DNA of 64,000 bases from an uncultured Dorea sp. (GCA_945870325.1 CAMBRQ010000010.1:1-64000), one strand, 5' to 3'. Counted from the stretch's first letter, positions 49,769-62,000 are shown. Numbers and translations: made by a program. Notes: generated from the sequence alone by a model not told the origin.

Positions 49769-51511
49769 ATGAAGATATTATTGGTGGCTGTGAATGCCAA
49801 ATACATACATTCGAACCTTGCCGTGTACAGCCTGAAAGCATATTCGCAGGATGAAGGGGTTGAATTGGCGGAATATACGATTAACCAGCAGAAAGATGAT
49901 ATTCTCATGGACATCTATAAGCGTAAGCCGGATGTCCTGTGTTTTTCATGCTATATCTGGAATCTGGAATATATCGAGGATCTTATCCGGGAACTGGGGA
50001 AATTAAGACAGGGTCTGCCAATCTGGCTTGGCGGCCCGGAGGTATCCTATGACTCGGAAGATGTTCTGGGGCGTCTTCCCCAAGTGAAAGGTGTTATGAA
50101 AGGGGAAGGAGAAGAGACATTCGCAAGGCTGTGCAGGGCATATCGTGAAGAGGGAGGCACAGATGAAAGCCTGCGAAGGATTGACGGGATTACCTTCCGA
50201 GATTCAAAAGGAGATGTGGAGGTACAGCCGTGGCGTCAGGTTATGGCATTAAGCAAAGTGCCATTTATCTATCATCAGATTGAAGATTTTGAACACAAGA
50301 TTGTCTATTATGAGAGCAGCCGGGGATGCCCGTTTTCCTGTAGTTATTGTCTTTCGTCTGTGGACAAGCGACTGAGATTCCGGAATCTGGAGTTGGTAAA
50401 AAAGGAATTACAGTTCTTTATCGACCATGAAGTGCCGCAAGTGAAGTTCGTGGATCGGACATTCAACTGTAAGCATGATCATGCGATGGCTATCTGGAAC
50501 TATATTGTAGAACACGACAGAGGAATTACGAATTTTCATTTTGAGGTGGCAGCCGATCTCTTGAATGAAGAGGAACTTCGGCTTCTGGAGAGCATGCGCC
50601 CGGGACTGGTGCAATTAGAGATCGGGGTACAGTCTACGAACCCGGATACCATCCGGGAGATACGCCGGACGATGGATTTTGCGAAGGTTGCGAAGATTGT
50701 GAATAGAATCCGGAAGAGTGGGAATATTCATCAGCATCTGGATCTTATTGCAGGGCTTCCATATGAAGATATCCATAGTTTTGCCCGTTCGTTTGATGAT
50801 GTCTATGCATTGAAACCGGAACAGTTGCAATTGGGATTCCTGAAAGTTCTGAAGGGATCTTATATGGAAGAGCAAAAAGAAGCGTATGGACTGGTCTATA
50901 AGAGTAAGCCGCCTTATGAGGTCTTATATACCAAGTGGCTGATCTATGAGGATGTAATCCGGCTGAAGGGCATAGAGGAGATGGTAGAGGTATATTATAA
51001 TAGCAGACAGTTTACCTATACTATGGAAGCGCTGGAGGGAGAGTATGATTCGGCGTTCCGAATGTACGATGAGCTGCGCGGGTTTTATGAGGAGAAGAAT
51101 CTTGGCAGCATCCAGCATAAGCGAAGCGCCAGGTATGAGATCCTGTTGGAATATATTAAAAGAAACCATGAGGCAAAGAAGGAGTATTACCGGGAATTGT
51201 TAACGTATGATTATTATCTTCGGGAGAATGCGAAGATGCGCCCGGAATTCGCCGGAGAGTATAAGGTGTCCAAAGAACAGTTAAGGGCATTTTATGAAAA
51301 TGAGGAAGAGATGCGGGAGTATCTTCCGACATATGCTGGTTATGACAGGAATCAGATGCGTAAGATGACCCATCTGGAATATTTTGATTATCTTGGGGAA
51401 TACATTCTGTTCGATTATCAGGAGCGGAATCCTTTGAGTCAGGATGCAAGAACTTGCGCAGTAGAAGCACAGAAACTTTATAAAGAGAAGAGAAAACACT
51501 GTGAAGGATAG
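49769..51511 (+). CDS. B12-binding domain radical SAM protein
   Basis: 580 residues. N-terminal cobalamin-binding-like Rossmann domain (about 1-130, KILLVAVNAKYIHSNLAVYSL, then WLGGPEVSYD), a radical SAM barrel with the cluster motif SRGCPFSCSYCLS near residue 190, and a C-terminal DUF4080-like domain. The substrate is unknown. The start at 49769 follows gggagat. It precedes nth by 31 bases. Confidence 0.85.
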   Translation: MKILLVAVNAKYIHSNLAVYSLKAYSQDEGVELAEYTINQQKDDILMDIYKRKPDVLCFSCYIWNLEYIEDLIRELGKLRQGLPIWLGGPEVSYDSEDVLGRLPQVKGVMKGEGEETFARLCRAYREEGGTDESLRRIDGITFRDSKGDVEVQPWRQVMALSKVPFIYHQIEDFEHKIVYYESSRGCPFSCSYCLSSVDKRLRFRNLELVKKELQFFIDHEVPQVKFVDRTFNCKHDHAMAIWNYIVEHDRGITNFHFEVAADLLNEEELRLLESMRPGLVQLEIGVQSTNPDTIREIRRTMDFAKVAKIVNRIRKSGNIHQHLDLIAGLPYEDIHSFARSFDDVYALKPEQLQLGFLKVLKGSYMEEQKEAYGLVYKSKPPYEVLYTKWLIYEDVIRLKGIEEMVEVYYNSRQFTYTMEALEGEYDSAFRMYDELRGFYEEKNLGSIQHKRSARYEILLEYIKRNHEAKKEYYRELLTYDYYLRENAKMRPEFAGEYKVSKEQLRAFYENEEEMREYLPTYAGYDRNQMRKMTHLEYFDYLGEYILFDYQERNPLSQDARTCAVEAQKLYKEKRKHCEG

Positions 51512-51542
51512 AGAAAGCAGATTACATAGATAAGGAGATATC

Positions 51543-52169
51543 ATGAAAAAAAGAACGAAAGAGATACTGGCACTGCTGGATGAACAGTATGGAACCGAAT
51601 ATGTATGCTATCTGAATTACGAGACTCCGTGGCAGCTTTTGGCTGCAACTATGCTGAGTGCGCAGTGTACGGATGCCAGAGTGAATATTGTGACGGCGGA
51701 TCTGTTTCAGAAGTACACGTCGGTAGAAGCATTTGCTGAGGCGGACTTAAAAGAACTGGAGCAGGATATTAAGCCCACGGGATTCTACCATAATAAAGCG
51801 AAGAATATCATTGCCTGCATGAAGGATATCAGGGATAAATTCGACGGAGAAGTTCCGCATACACTGGAAGATCTGACTTCGCTGGCGGGTGTGGGAAGGA
51901 AGACTGCCAATGTGATTCGGGGTAATATCTATCATGATCCGAGTGTTGTGGTAGATACTCATGTGAAGCGGATCTCTAACCGGTTGGGTCTTACGAAGAA
52001 TCAGGACCCGGAGAAGATAGAGATGGATCTGATGAAAGAACTTCCCAAGGATCATTGGATTCTGTATAATATCCAGATTATAACGTTTGGCAGGACGATC
52101 TGTACGGCAAGGAGCCCGAAGTGCCAGAATTGTTTCTTGCAAAAATATTGCAAAGAGTATAAAATGTAG
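51543..52169 (+). CDS. nth: Endonuclease III
   Basis: DNA glycosylase/AP lyase that removes oxidised pyrimidines. 208 residues; helix-hairpin-helix with the catalytic lysine in LAGVGRKTANVI, the catalytic aspartate in VVDTHVKRI, and the C-terminal [4Fe-4S] cysteines in CTARSPKCQNCFLQKYC. Confidence 0.97.
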   Translation: MKKRTKEILALLDEQYGTEYVCYLNYETPWQLLAATMLSAQCTDARVNIVTADLFQKYTSVEAFAEADLKELEQDIKPTGFYHNKAKNIIACMKDIRDKFDGEVPHTLEDLTSLAGVGRKTANVIRGNIYHDPSVVVDTHVKRISNRLGLTKNQDPEKIEMDLMKELPKDHWILYNIQIITFGRTICTARSPKCQNCFLQKYCKEYKM

Positions 52170-52199
52170 TGAAGTATCAAGAGAGAAGAAGGTAGTTGT

Positions 52200-52304
52200 A
52201 TGAATTTTAACGACAGAAAGACTAGGAGAATTATAGCGATTGTGATCATGGTTGTCATAGTGGCTATGGTTGCAACCACGATCATACCATATCTGATGGT
52301 GTAG
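52200..52304 (+). CDS. 34-residue single-helix membrane protein
   Basis: ATG at 52200 behind agaaggtagt; 34 residues: a short basic head (MNFNDRKTRR) and one strong transmembrane helix (IIAIVIMVVIVAMVATTII) ending PYLMV. It lies 30 bases after nth and 33 bases before the VanW gene on the same strand. The charge pattern suggests the N-terminus stays inside. Codon use is ordinary. It may be a real small protein of the VanW transcript; function unknown. Confidence 0.6.
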   Translation: MNFNDRKTRRIIAIVIMVVIVAMVATTIIPYLMV

Positions 52305-52337
52305 TGTTAGTTATCAGAGAGATATAGAGGGATTAGA

Positions 52338-53852
52338 ATGGCAGGAGAGTATCGTAGACAGAAAACGGGACGCAAGAGGAAGAAGATATCCAAAGCAAGA
52401 CGGAGAAGAAGGAGAGTGCTTGCAGGTCTATTTTGCGTGTGTGCTTTCATTATCTTAGGCGTTGCATATGGAATTCTGCATCACTATGTGGGGGAATTCC
52501 CGGAAGATAAGATCTGCGACAATATCTTTATCGGAGACATGGACGTATCCGGGATGACTCAGAAGGAAGCAAAGGAAGCGTTACAGCAGCATCTGGCAGA
52601 AGACCAGGCGAAGGTGGTGACCATGAAAGTGGGAGATACATCTGCGAACGCAACATTGGAGGAACTGGGGCTTGCATATCAGGATATAGATAAGACGATA
52701 CAAAAAGCGGTAAATTATGGAAAAAAGGGCAGCATCTGGGGACGTTATCGGAAGTTAAAAAGACTTTCTAAAGAGAGACTGACGCTGGCGGAGAATTTTA
52801 TATTGGATGAGGAAAGGGCTGGTGCCATTATTACAGAGCGCGTGGTGCCGCTGGCGGATCATGCGGTAGATGCAGCGATTGAGAAGAGTGCAGGCGGATT
52901 CCGGATTACCAAGGAACAGGAAGGAAAGACCGTTAATATAGAATCTTCCTTATCTGAGATTGAGAATGCATTGAATCATGAGTGGAAACATGAAGACCTA
53001 TCCGTTAAGATGGTTTTGAAGAAAGAGAAGCCGAAGGTCACGGAGGAAGACCTACAGACCATACAGGATGAATTGGGAACATTTTCTACAGATGCAGGCG
53101 GAGGCGAGAGATGGCAGAACCTTAAGACGGGTGTGGATCATTTGAATGGCAAAGTACTGATGCCGGGAGAAGAACTGTCGGTTCATGATGAGACGGCTCC
53201 TTATGATGCAGAGCATGGATATGTAGAAGCAGGATCTTATGAGAACGGGCAGGTAGTGGACTCTTTTGGCGGAGGAATCTGCCAGGTATCCACGACGTTA
53301 TATAATGCGGTGTTATTCGCAGAACTGGAGGTCGTGGAGCGGTATCCGCACTCCATGCTGGTAAATTATGTGTCACCTTCCAGAGATGCGGCGATTGCAG
53401 GGGATTATCTGGACTTTGTATTTAAAAATAGTTATGATACCCCTATCTATATAGCGGCGGGGATTGATGGCGCGAATCAATTAAGGTTTACAATATATGG
53501 AAAAGAGACCCGTGATCCGGGAAGAAGTGTGGATTTTGAAAGTGAAACGCTTACGACGGATGACTATGGGGTCACTTACAAGGAGGACGCAGAGGCACCT
53601 CTTGGCAGCATAAGTTATGCGGGAAGTCCGCATACCGGTAAGACGGCTCAGTTGTGGAAGATAGTGTACCAGGATGGAGTGGAAGTCAGCCGGGATGTGA
53701 TTAACTATAGTACATATGAGAAATCGGATCAGATCATTAAGGTAGGGACGGCTTCGGAGAATGCGGAAGCGGCGGCGTTGGTGAGAGCGGCAATTGCGAC
53801 CCAGGATCAGGGGAAGATCAATGAGGCGGTTGTTCAGGCGGCACAGTTGTAG
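52338..53852 (+). CDS. VanW family protein
   Basis: 504 residues. A very basic cytoplasmic head (KTGRKRKKISKARRRRRR) and one membrane helix (about 30-50) anchor an extracellular part: a peptidoglycan-binding-4-type domain (about 65-240, with NIFIGDMDVSGMTQKEAKEAL), then the VanW domain (about 245-400, with GGGICQVSTTLYNAVLFAEL and RYPHSMLVNYV) and a G5-like tail. The role is in the cell wall, but no enzyme activity is established. VanW here has no link to vancomycin resistance genes. Confidence 0.88.
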   Translation: MAGEYRRQKTGRKRKKISKARRRRRRVLAGLFCVCAFIILGVAYGILHHYVGEFPEDKICDNIFIGDMDVSGMTQKEAKEALQQHLAEDQAKVVTMKVGDTSANATLEELGLAYQDIDKTIQKAVNYGKKGSIWGRYRKLKRLSKERLTLAENFILDEERAGAIITERVVPLADHAVDAAIEKSAGGFRITKEQEGKTVNIESSLSEIENALNHEWKHEDLSVKMVLKKEKPKVTEEDLQTIQDELGTFSTDAGGGERWQNLKTGVDHLNGKVLMPGEELSVHDETAPYDAEHGYVEAGSYENGQVVDSFGGGICQVSTTLYNAVLFAELEVVERYPHSMLVNYVSPSRDAAIAGDYLDFVFKNSYDTPIYIAAGIDGANQLRFTIYGKETRDPGRSVDFESETLTTDDYGVTYKEDAEAPLGSISYAGSPHTGKTAQLWKIVYQDGVEVSRDVINYSTYEKSDQIIKVGTASENAEAAALVRAAIATQDQGKINEAVVQAAQL

Positions 53853-53906
53853 TTCGGCTGTGTATGCGGTTCTGAATTATTTAATGGATATAGATATTAG
53901 GGGAAG

Positions 53907-53931
53907 GACCCCCGCTTGGGAGAAGCGGGGG
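53907..53931 (+). terminator. Hairpin after the VanW gene
   Basis: ACCCCCGCTT pairs with AAGCGGGGGT around GGGAG; the tail TGTTCTGTA is only partly T-rich. Confidence 0.6.
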
Positions 53932-53959
53932 TGTTCTGTATATTTAGAGGTGAAGGTGT

Positions 53960-54892
53960 ATGAAGATAGGGACAGATTCGGAGAATTTGTTAAGCGAGAC
54001 GGCGGTTGTGTGTGGGCAGTCGAAGGGGATTGGGATACATGGGATTGCGTCGGTTGTGAATTCGTTGGCGGCATCTGGTGGGAAGTGTCTGGGTGTTGAG
54101 GTGCAGATTACGATTCCGGAGTATGCGTATAAGTCCAGGATTCGTACGATGGAGAAGATTATGAAGAATACCTGTAAAGAGCAGGGGATAGAACTGACTG
54201 GCGTGAAGGGTGTGCAGAGCCCTGTGGTCAATATTCCTGTGGTTACGGTTACGGGTATTGCGCGAGCGCCAAAGGACGAGCCGTGGTGTCTGGAGACTGG
54301 ACGAGCCGGGCAGGATGTTGTCCTTACCGGATGGGCTGGTATGGATGGCATGGTACGGATCGCGGATGAGAGAGAACAAGAATTGAGGAAGAGATTCGCT
54401 CCGGCATTTATGAAGCAGATATTGTCTTACAGGGAGAAGATATTCGCCCTGAAAGAAATAGATGTTGCAAAAGCCGTGGGCGTATCTGCCGTGCGTCAGA
54501 TTACAGAAGGAGGAATCCTGGCTGCTTTGTGGAATCTGGCGAAAGAAGCCGATACGGGACTGGAACTGGACATGAGAAAACTGTCTGTCCTGCAGGAGAC
54601 GATAGAGGTCTGCGAGCATTACAGGCTGAATCCTTACCAGTTAACGTCCGTTGGAAGTCTCCTGATGGTAACTGACGATGGGGAAGCACTGGCAGATGCG
54701 CTTCGAAGGGAACAGGTGGAAGCATCTGTCATTGGTCGGATGACGGATAACAATGATAAGATGCTTCACAACGGAGAAGAGGTTCGGTACATAGACCGAC
54801 CTGCGCCGGATGAGATTATGAAGATATATAGCAAAGGAGCAGAAGATGGAAGATATCAGGAAACAGATATTGAAGTATCTGGAGAAGAATAG
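53960..54892 (+). CDS. AIR synthase-related protein (HypE/ThiL/PurM fold)
   Basis: 310 residues. It resembles the ATP-binding AIR-synthase superfamily, with an N-terminal domain (MKIGTDSENLLSETAVVCGQ, then VVTVTGIARAPK and GQDVVLTGWAG) and a C-terminal domain with SVGSLLMVTDDGEALADALR. The superfamily includes HypE, ThiL and PurM; the exact reaction is not clear. No hydrogenase genes are nearby. It overlaps the Lrp gene by 47 bases, so the two are translated in coupling. Confidence 0.75.
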   Translation: MKIGTDSENLLSETAVVCGQSKGIGIHGIASVVNSLAASGGKCLGVEVQITIPEYAYKSRIRTMEKIMKNTCKEQGIELTGVKGVQSPVVNIPVVTVTGIARAPKDEPWCLETGRAGQDVVLTGWAGMDGMVRIADEREQELRKRFAPAFMKQILSYREKIFALKEIDVAKAVGVSAVRQITEGGILAALWNLAKEADTGLELDMRKLSVLQETIEVCEHYRLNPYQLTSVGSLLMVTDDGEALADALRREQVEASVIGRMTDNNDKMLHNGEEVRYIDRPAPDEIMKIYSKGAEDGRYQETDIEVSGEE

Positions 54893-55337
54893 CAGAGTTG
54901 ATCTGGGAGAACTGGCAGTTCTTATGGGAACTGACGAAGTGACGATTGCCAATGAGATCGCACAGATGGAGAAGGAGAAGATTATCTGCGGTTATCATAC
55001 GCTGATTGACTGGGATAAGGCAGGAGAAGAGCATGTGAATGCATTGATCGAGGTTCGTGTGACACCGCGAAGAGATCAGGGGTTCGATAAGACGGCAGAG
55101 AGAATCTGTAATTATCCGGAAGTAACAGCCGTTTATCTGATATCCGGAGGATATGATCTGTTAGTAACCCTGGAAGGAAAGACGCTTCAGGAGGTTTCAA
55201 GATTTGTCTCAGGCAAATTATCTCCGATCGAAGATGTAATCAGTACTTCGACGTATTTTATATTGAAGAAATACAAAGACCATGGAACTATCATGTTCAA
55301 GAAAAATAAATCAGAAAGGATGCTGGTGACACCATAA
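54846..55337 (+). CDS. Lrp/AsnC family regulator
   Basis: 163 residues: N-terminal helix-turn-helix (about 1-50, RVDLGELAVLMGTDEVTIANEIAQME) and a C-terminal RAM ligand-binding domain (about 65-145, ALIEVRVTPRRDQGF, then YLISGGYDLLVTLEG). It probably senses an amino acid and controls the operon with the aminotransferase that starts at its own stop codon (TAATG). Confidence 0.92.
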   Translation: MEDIRKQILKYLEKNSRVDLGELAVLMGTDEVTIANEIAQMEKEKIICGYHTLIDWDKAGEEHVNALIEVRVTPRRDQGFDKTAERICNYPEVTAVYLISGGYDLLVTLEGKTLQEVSRFVSGKLSPIEDVISTSTYFILKKYKDHGTIMFKKNKSERMLVTP

Positions 55338-56506
55338 TGAGAGACCCATTATCAAAGAAAGTAGTCGGCATTGCACCGTCAGGCATCCGCAAGTTCTTTG
55401 ATCTGGTCAGTGAGATGCCGGATGCAATCTCACTGGGAGTTGGAGAACCGGATTTTGACACACCGTGGAGGATTCGCGAGGAAGGCATCTATTCTCTGGA
55501 GAGAGGACGGACTTTCTATACTTCCAATGCAGGCTTAAAAGATTTAAAAATAGAGATAAGTAAATATTTACAGAGAAAGATTAGCGTTTCCTATGATCCC
55601 GACAGTGAGATTATCGTGACGGTAGGAGGAAGTGAGGGAATTGATATTGCATTTCGTGCGATGCTTGATCCTGGTGATGAAGTGTTGATTCCGCAGCCAA
55701 GTTATGTATCCTATCTACCGTGTACAGTCCTGGCAGACGGTGTTCCGGTAGTCATTCCGCTGCAGCAGAAGAATGAATTCAAGTTGACGGCAGAAGAACT
55801 GGAAGCAGCTATTACACCAAAGACGAAGATATTGGTTCTGCCATATCCGAACAACCCTACCGGGGCAATTATGACAAAAGAGGATCTGGAACCGATCGCA
55901 GAAGTGGTGAAGAAACATGATATATTTGTGCTGTCAGATGAGATCTATTCTGAACTTACATACAAATACGACCATGTATCCATCGCATCCTTGCCGGGAA
56001 TGAAAGAACGCACACTGGTCATCAATGGATTCTCTAAAGGATTCGCGATGACGGGCTGGAGACTCGGATACATCTGCGGTCAGAAAAAGATCGTAGAGCA
56101 GATGTTGAAGATTCACCAGTTTGCAATTATGTGTGCGCCGACCAACAGCCAGTATGCTGCAATTGAAGGCTTGAGAAACTGCGATGATGAAGTACAACAG
56201 ATGCGAACCGCATACAATCAGAGAAGAAGATTCCTGCTGCATGAATTCAAGCGGATGCAGTTAGATTGCTTTGAACCCTTCGGCGCGTTCTACATCTTCC
56301 CGAACATCCAGGAATTCGGCATGACCTCCGAAGAATTCGCTACCAGATTCCTGGAAGAAGAAAAAGTAGCCGTAGTACCAGGAAGCGCATTCGGAGATTG
56401 CGGCGAAGGCTACCTGCGAGTATCCTATGCCTACTCTCTGGAAGATCTCAAAGAAGCAATCGGCCGCTTGGGACATTTCATAGACAGGCTCAGAAACCAA
56501 GATTAG
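55337..56506 (+). CDS. Class I/II pyridoxal-phosphate aminotransferase
   Basis: 389 residues of the aspartate/aromatic aminotransferase family. PLP motifs: GGSEGIDIAFRAML, YPNNPTGAIM, LSDEIYSELTY, and the Schiff-base lysine in NGFSKGFAMTGWRLGY. It overlaps the Lrp gene by one base; TrmL follows 11 bases later. The amino donor is not determined. Confidence 0.93.
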   Translation: MRDPLSKKVVGIAPSGIRKFFDLVSEMPDAISLGVGEPDFDTPWRIREEGIYSLERGRTFYTSNAGLKDLKIEISKYLQRKISVSYDPDSEIIVTVGGSEGIDIAFRAMLDPGDEVLIPQPSYVSYLPCTVLADGVPVVIPLQQKNEFKLTAEELEAAITPKTKILVLPYPNNPTGAIMTKEDLEPIAEVVKKHDIFVLSDEIYSELTYKYDHVSIASLPGMKERTLVINGFSKGFAMTGWRLGYICGQKKIVEQMLKIHQFAIMCAPTNSQYAAIEGLRNCDDEVQQMRTAYNQRRRFLLHEFKRMQLDCFEPFGAFYIFPNIQEFGMTSEEFATRFLEEEKVAVVPGSAFGDCGEGYLRVSYAYSLEDLKEAIGRLGHFIDRLRNQD

Positions 56507-56517
56507 GAGGTCAGATC

Positions 56518-57009
56518 ATGCTAAACATAGTACTGTTTGAACCAGAGATACCAGCCAACACAGGCAACATCGGACGAACCTGTGTCGCTACCAATACAAA
56601 ACTTCATCTCATCGAGCCATTAGGCTTTCGATTGAATGAAAAGAACTTAAAACGCGCCGGGATGGATTATTGGAGTAATCTGGACGTAACTACATATATT
56701 AACTATGAAGATTTTCTGGAACGCAACCCCGGAGCGAAGATCTACATGGCAACAACAAAGGCGCCCAACGTATATACAGACGTCAAGTATGAGCCGAATT
56801 GTTATATTATGTTTGGAAAAGAAAGTGCCGGAATACCAGAAGAGATTTTGGTAAAACATAAAGATGACTGTATTCGGATTCCGATGATTGGAGATATCCG
56901 ATCACTGAACCTGGGGAATTCTGTAGCGATTGTCTTATATGAAGCACTCAGGCAGAATGGGTTTGCAGGGATGAATCTGGAGGGTCATCTGCATCATTTA
57001 GAGTGGTAA
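56518..57009 (+). CDS. trmL: tRNA (cytidine/uridine34-2'-O)-methyltransferase
   Basis: SPOUT-class enzyme that methylates the wobble ribose of certain leucine tRNAs. 163 residues; ANTGNIGRTC at the N-terminus and the knot motifs YIMFGKESAGIP and IRSLNLGNSVAIVLYEAL. The start at 56518 follows aggaggt. Confidence 0.95.
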   Translation: MLNIVLFEPEIPANTGNIGRTCVATNTKLHLIEPLGFRLNEKNLKRAGMDYWSNLDVTTYINYEDFLERNPGAKIYMATTKAPNVYTDVKYEPNCYIMFGKESAGIPEEILVKHKDDCIRIPMIGDIRSLNLGNSVAIVLYEALRQNGFAGMNLEGHLHHLEW

Positions 57010-57108
57010 AAGGTCAAAAGAAAGATTCGAAATCAACGAAGATGTTAGATAATTAACAAAAATGTATCAACTTGTAGGATAAGATTTTGTGAAAAAGCAA
57101 CAAATTTC

Positions 57109-57137
57109 TAGACTTTTCCAGAAAACCATATTATAAT
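57109..57137 (+). promoter_or_regulatory. V-ATPase operon promoter
   Basis: TAGACT (57109-57114), 17-base spacer, perfect TATAAT (57132-57137), 45 bases upstream of the first gene. Confidence 0.65.
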
Positions 57138-57181
57138 TTTAACTACAGTATTGTTTTAACAACAAGAGAGGTGGTGAACAG

Positions 57182-57490
57182 ATGGTAGAAGAAACCATTA
57201 AAACCATCAAGGAGACGGAGAATGCAGCAGAAGAGATTGTAAGAGAAGCTGAAGCAACATGTACCGATATCCTTGAAAAAGCCTCTGCGGAAGCCGGAAG
57301 TATAAAAGAGCAGGTGGAAGCAGAAGCGAAAGCAAAAGCAGCAGCCAATCTTGATGCGGCAAAAGAAATGGGTAAGAAGTCGGAACAAGAAGCGCTGGCT
57401 GAAGTAGAGAAAGAGATAGCATCTCTAAAAGCAGCGGCTTTGTCGAAAGAATCAGAAGCGGTATCTGCGATTATTGCAGAACTGATATAA
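57182..57490 (+). CDS. V-type ATPase subunit G/H (peripheral stalk)
   Basis: 102 residues, almost entirely helical, rich in A, E and K, as the stalk subunit that pairs with E. Ribosome site gaggtgg just upstream. First gene of the V/A-ATPase operon. Confidence 0.85.
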   Translation: MVEETIKTIKETENAAEEIVREAEATCTDILEKASAEAGSIKEQVEAEAKAKAAANLDAAKEMGKKSEQEALAEVEKEIASLKAAALSKESEAVSAIIAELI

Positions 57491-57537
57491 TTCTAACATG
57501 GCTGAAAAAAGAATACTAGAAAAGGAGGGATGCGGCT

Positions 57538-60038
<2,501 letters not shown>

Positions 60039-60089
60039 TCACGTTGGATGATAGAAGTATAGAAAAAATAAAAAGGAGAGCAAGGGGCT

Positions 60090-60683
60090 ATGACTGGATT
60101 AGATAAGATGAAAAGTCAGATCCTGGATGAAGCGAAAGCAGCAGCTGATGAGAAGATTCAGGCAGCGAATGCCAAAGCAGAAGAAATCTTAAGTGCAGCA
60201 AAGGCTGAGGCTGCGAAGAAGGAATTAAGCATCTCCCAGAAATCCGAGGCGGAAGTAAAGAATTATAAAGAACGGATTGCATCTTCGATTGATTTGCAGA
60301 GAAGAACCAAGATTCTGGAAGCAAAGCAAGAGATGATCGCAGAAGTTCTGGATAAGGCATATGCGTCCCTGACTGGTATGGAGCAGAAGGAATATTTTGA
60401 TATGCTGCTGAAACTGGTTGACAAATATGCGCTGCCACAGGAGGGAGAATTGTATTTTTCATCCGAAGATCTGAAGAACATGCCCGCCGGATATGAGGCT
60501 GAAGTGAAGAAACGTGCTGCGGCTAAGGGCGGAAGCCTGAAGATATCAGGAGAGGGCAGGAATATTGAGAATGGATTTGTTCTTGCATATGGCGGTATAG
60601 AGGAGAACTGTACGTTAAAAGCAATGTTTGACGCAAAGAGAGATGAATTATCTGATAAGGTTCATCACTTATTATTTTCATAA
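60090..60683 (+). CDS. V-type ATPase subunit E
   Basis: 197 residues, peripheral-stalk partner of G/H: a long N-terminal helix (about 1-95) rich in A, E and K, then an alpha/beta C-terminal head (GGIEENCTLKAMFDAKRDEL). Spacing of 51 bases from subunit K includes a good aaaggagagc. Confidence 0.9.
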   Translation: MTGLDKMKSQILDEAKAAADEKIQAANAKAEEILSAAKAEAAKKELSISQKSEAEVKNYKERIASSIDLQRRTKILEAKQEMIAEVLDKAYASLTGMEQKEYFDMLLKLVDKYALPQEGELYFSSEDLKNMPAGYEAEVKKRAAAKGGSLKISGEGRNIENGFVLAYGGIEENCTLKAMFDAKRDELSDKVHHLLFS

Positions 60684-60698
60684 AGCGAGGTAGCGTAA

Positions 60699-61667
60699 AT
60701 GAGTGAAAAATATACCTACGCGGTTGCGCGCATACGTGCTTTGGAACTGGCTCTGTTCTCTAACAGCACTATCGACCAGTTGATTGCATGTGGAAGTTAT
60801 GAACAGTGCCTGCAATTCCTGGAAGAGAAGGGCTGGGGAGACAATGAGACATCTGGTAACGCAGAGGCTATACTGACCAGGGAAGAAGAGAAGACGTGGA
60901 AGATTGTGGAAGAACTGAAAGTTGGCATGGAACATTTTGACGTGCTGTCTTATTCCAAGTTATTCCATAACCTGAAAGCCGCAATTAAGGCTGTATGTAC
61001 GGAGGATATGAACCGGCATGTATTCTATGATGACGTGTCCATATCCGGAGAAGAGATGCTGGAGATCGTCCGGACGAAGGACTTCCAGAGTCTTCCGGAG
61101 AACATGCGGCAGGCAGCAGAGGAAGCGTATGACACTCTTCTTCATACCGGAGACGGACAATTGTGCGATGTGATTATAGACAGGGCAGCCTTAGATGCAA
61201 TCTACGACGCTGGTAAGAAAGCGAAGGCTGAGATTATCCGCGATTATGCGGAATCTACGGTAGCGGTTGCAGATATTAAGATTGCCGTGCGTTCACAGAA
61301 GACCGCGAAATCTATGGATTTTATGAAACGGGCAATGGCTGAATGTGACAGTATTGATACGGATCGTCTTGCGAAGGCGGCTCTTGGCGGCATGGATGCG
61401 ATCCGTGAATATCTGCTTGGAACTTCTTATGCAGAAGGAGCAGAGGCTTTGTTGGAGTCTCCGTCCGCGTTCGAGCGCTGGTGTGATAACCGCATTATTC
61501 AGACCATAAGTCCACAGAAATATAACGCATTTACCATAGGACCGATCATTGCCTATGTACTTGCGAGACAGAACGAGATTAAAACGGTACGAATCATACT
61601 TTCCGGCAAACTCAATGACTTACCGGAAGATTCTATCCGAGAAAGGGTAAGGGAGATGTATGTATAA
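60699..61667 (+). CDS. V-type ATPase subunit C
   Basis: 322 residues, helical, funnel-shaped link between the central stalk and the K ring. YTYAVARIRALEL at the N-terminus and IIAYVLARQNEIKTVRIILSGK at the C-terminus are typical. It overlaps the subunit F start by 8 bases. Confidence 0.92.
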   Translation: MSEKYTYAVARIRALELALFSNSTIDQLIACGSYEQCLQFLEEKGWGDNETSGNAEAILTREEEKTWKIVEELKVGMEHFDVLSYSKLFHNLKAAIKAVCTEDMNRHVFYDDVSISGEEMLEIVRTKDFQSLPENMRQAAEEAYDTLLHTGDGQLCDVIIDRAALDAIYDAGKKAKAEIIRDYAESTVAVADIKIAVRSQKTAKSMDFMKRAMAECDSIDTDRLAKAALGGMDAIREYLLGTSYAEGAEALLESPSAFERWCDNRIIQTISPQKYNAFTIGPIIAYVLARQNEIKTVRIILSGKLNDLPEDSIRERVREMYV

Positions 61668-61977
61668 GATTGCAGTATTAGGTGATTACGACAGCATCTA
61701 CGGCTTCGCTGCGCTGGGTCTTGATACATTCTCAGTTACTGCCCGCGAGGAGGCCGGAGAAAAACTGCACCAGCTGGTGAATGATGGATATGGAATTATC
61801 TATATCACCGAGGCTATGGCAGCAGAATTAGAACATGAGATTGCAAAATATCAGAACCAGGTCATTCCTGCGATCATCCAGATTCCTGGAATCTCAGGCA
61901 ATACCGGAGCCGGAGTGAACAGCGTTAAGAAGTCTGTAGAACAGGCAGTCGGTTCTGACATATTATTCAGTAACTAA
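61660..61977 (+). CDS. V-type ATPase subunit F
   Basis: 105 residues, Rossmann-like central-stalk subunit: YKIAVLGDYDSIYGFAALGL, then GIIYITEAMA and IPAIIQIPGISGNTGAG. Translationally coupled to subunit C. Confidence 0.93.
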   Translation: MYKIAVLGDYDSIYGFAALGLDTFSVTAREEAGEKLHQLVNDGYGIIYITEAMAAELEHEIAKYQNQVIPAIIQIPGISGNTGAGVNSVKKSVEQAVGSDILFSN

Positions 61978-62000
61978 GAAAGTGAGGTTGATTCGTCCAA

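Noticed and set aside
52338..53852. Vancomycin-resistance gene cluster
   Set aside because: VanW-domain proteins are common in Firmicutes, and no vanHAX, vanRS or ligase gene is nearby.
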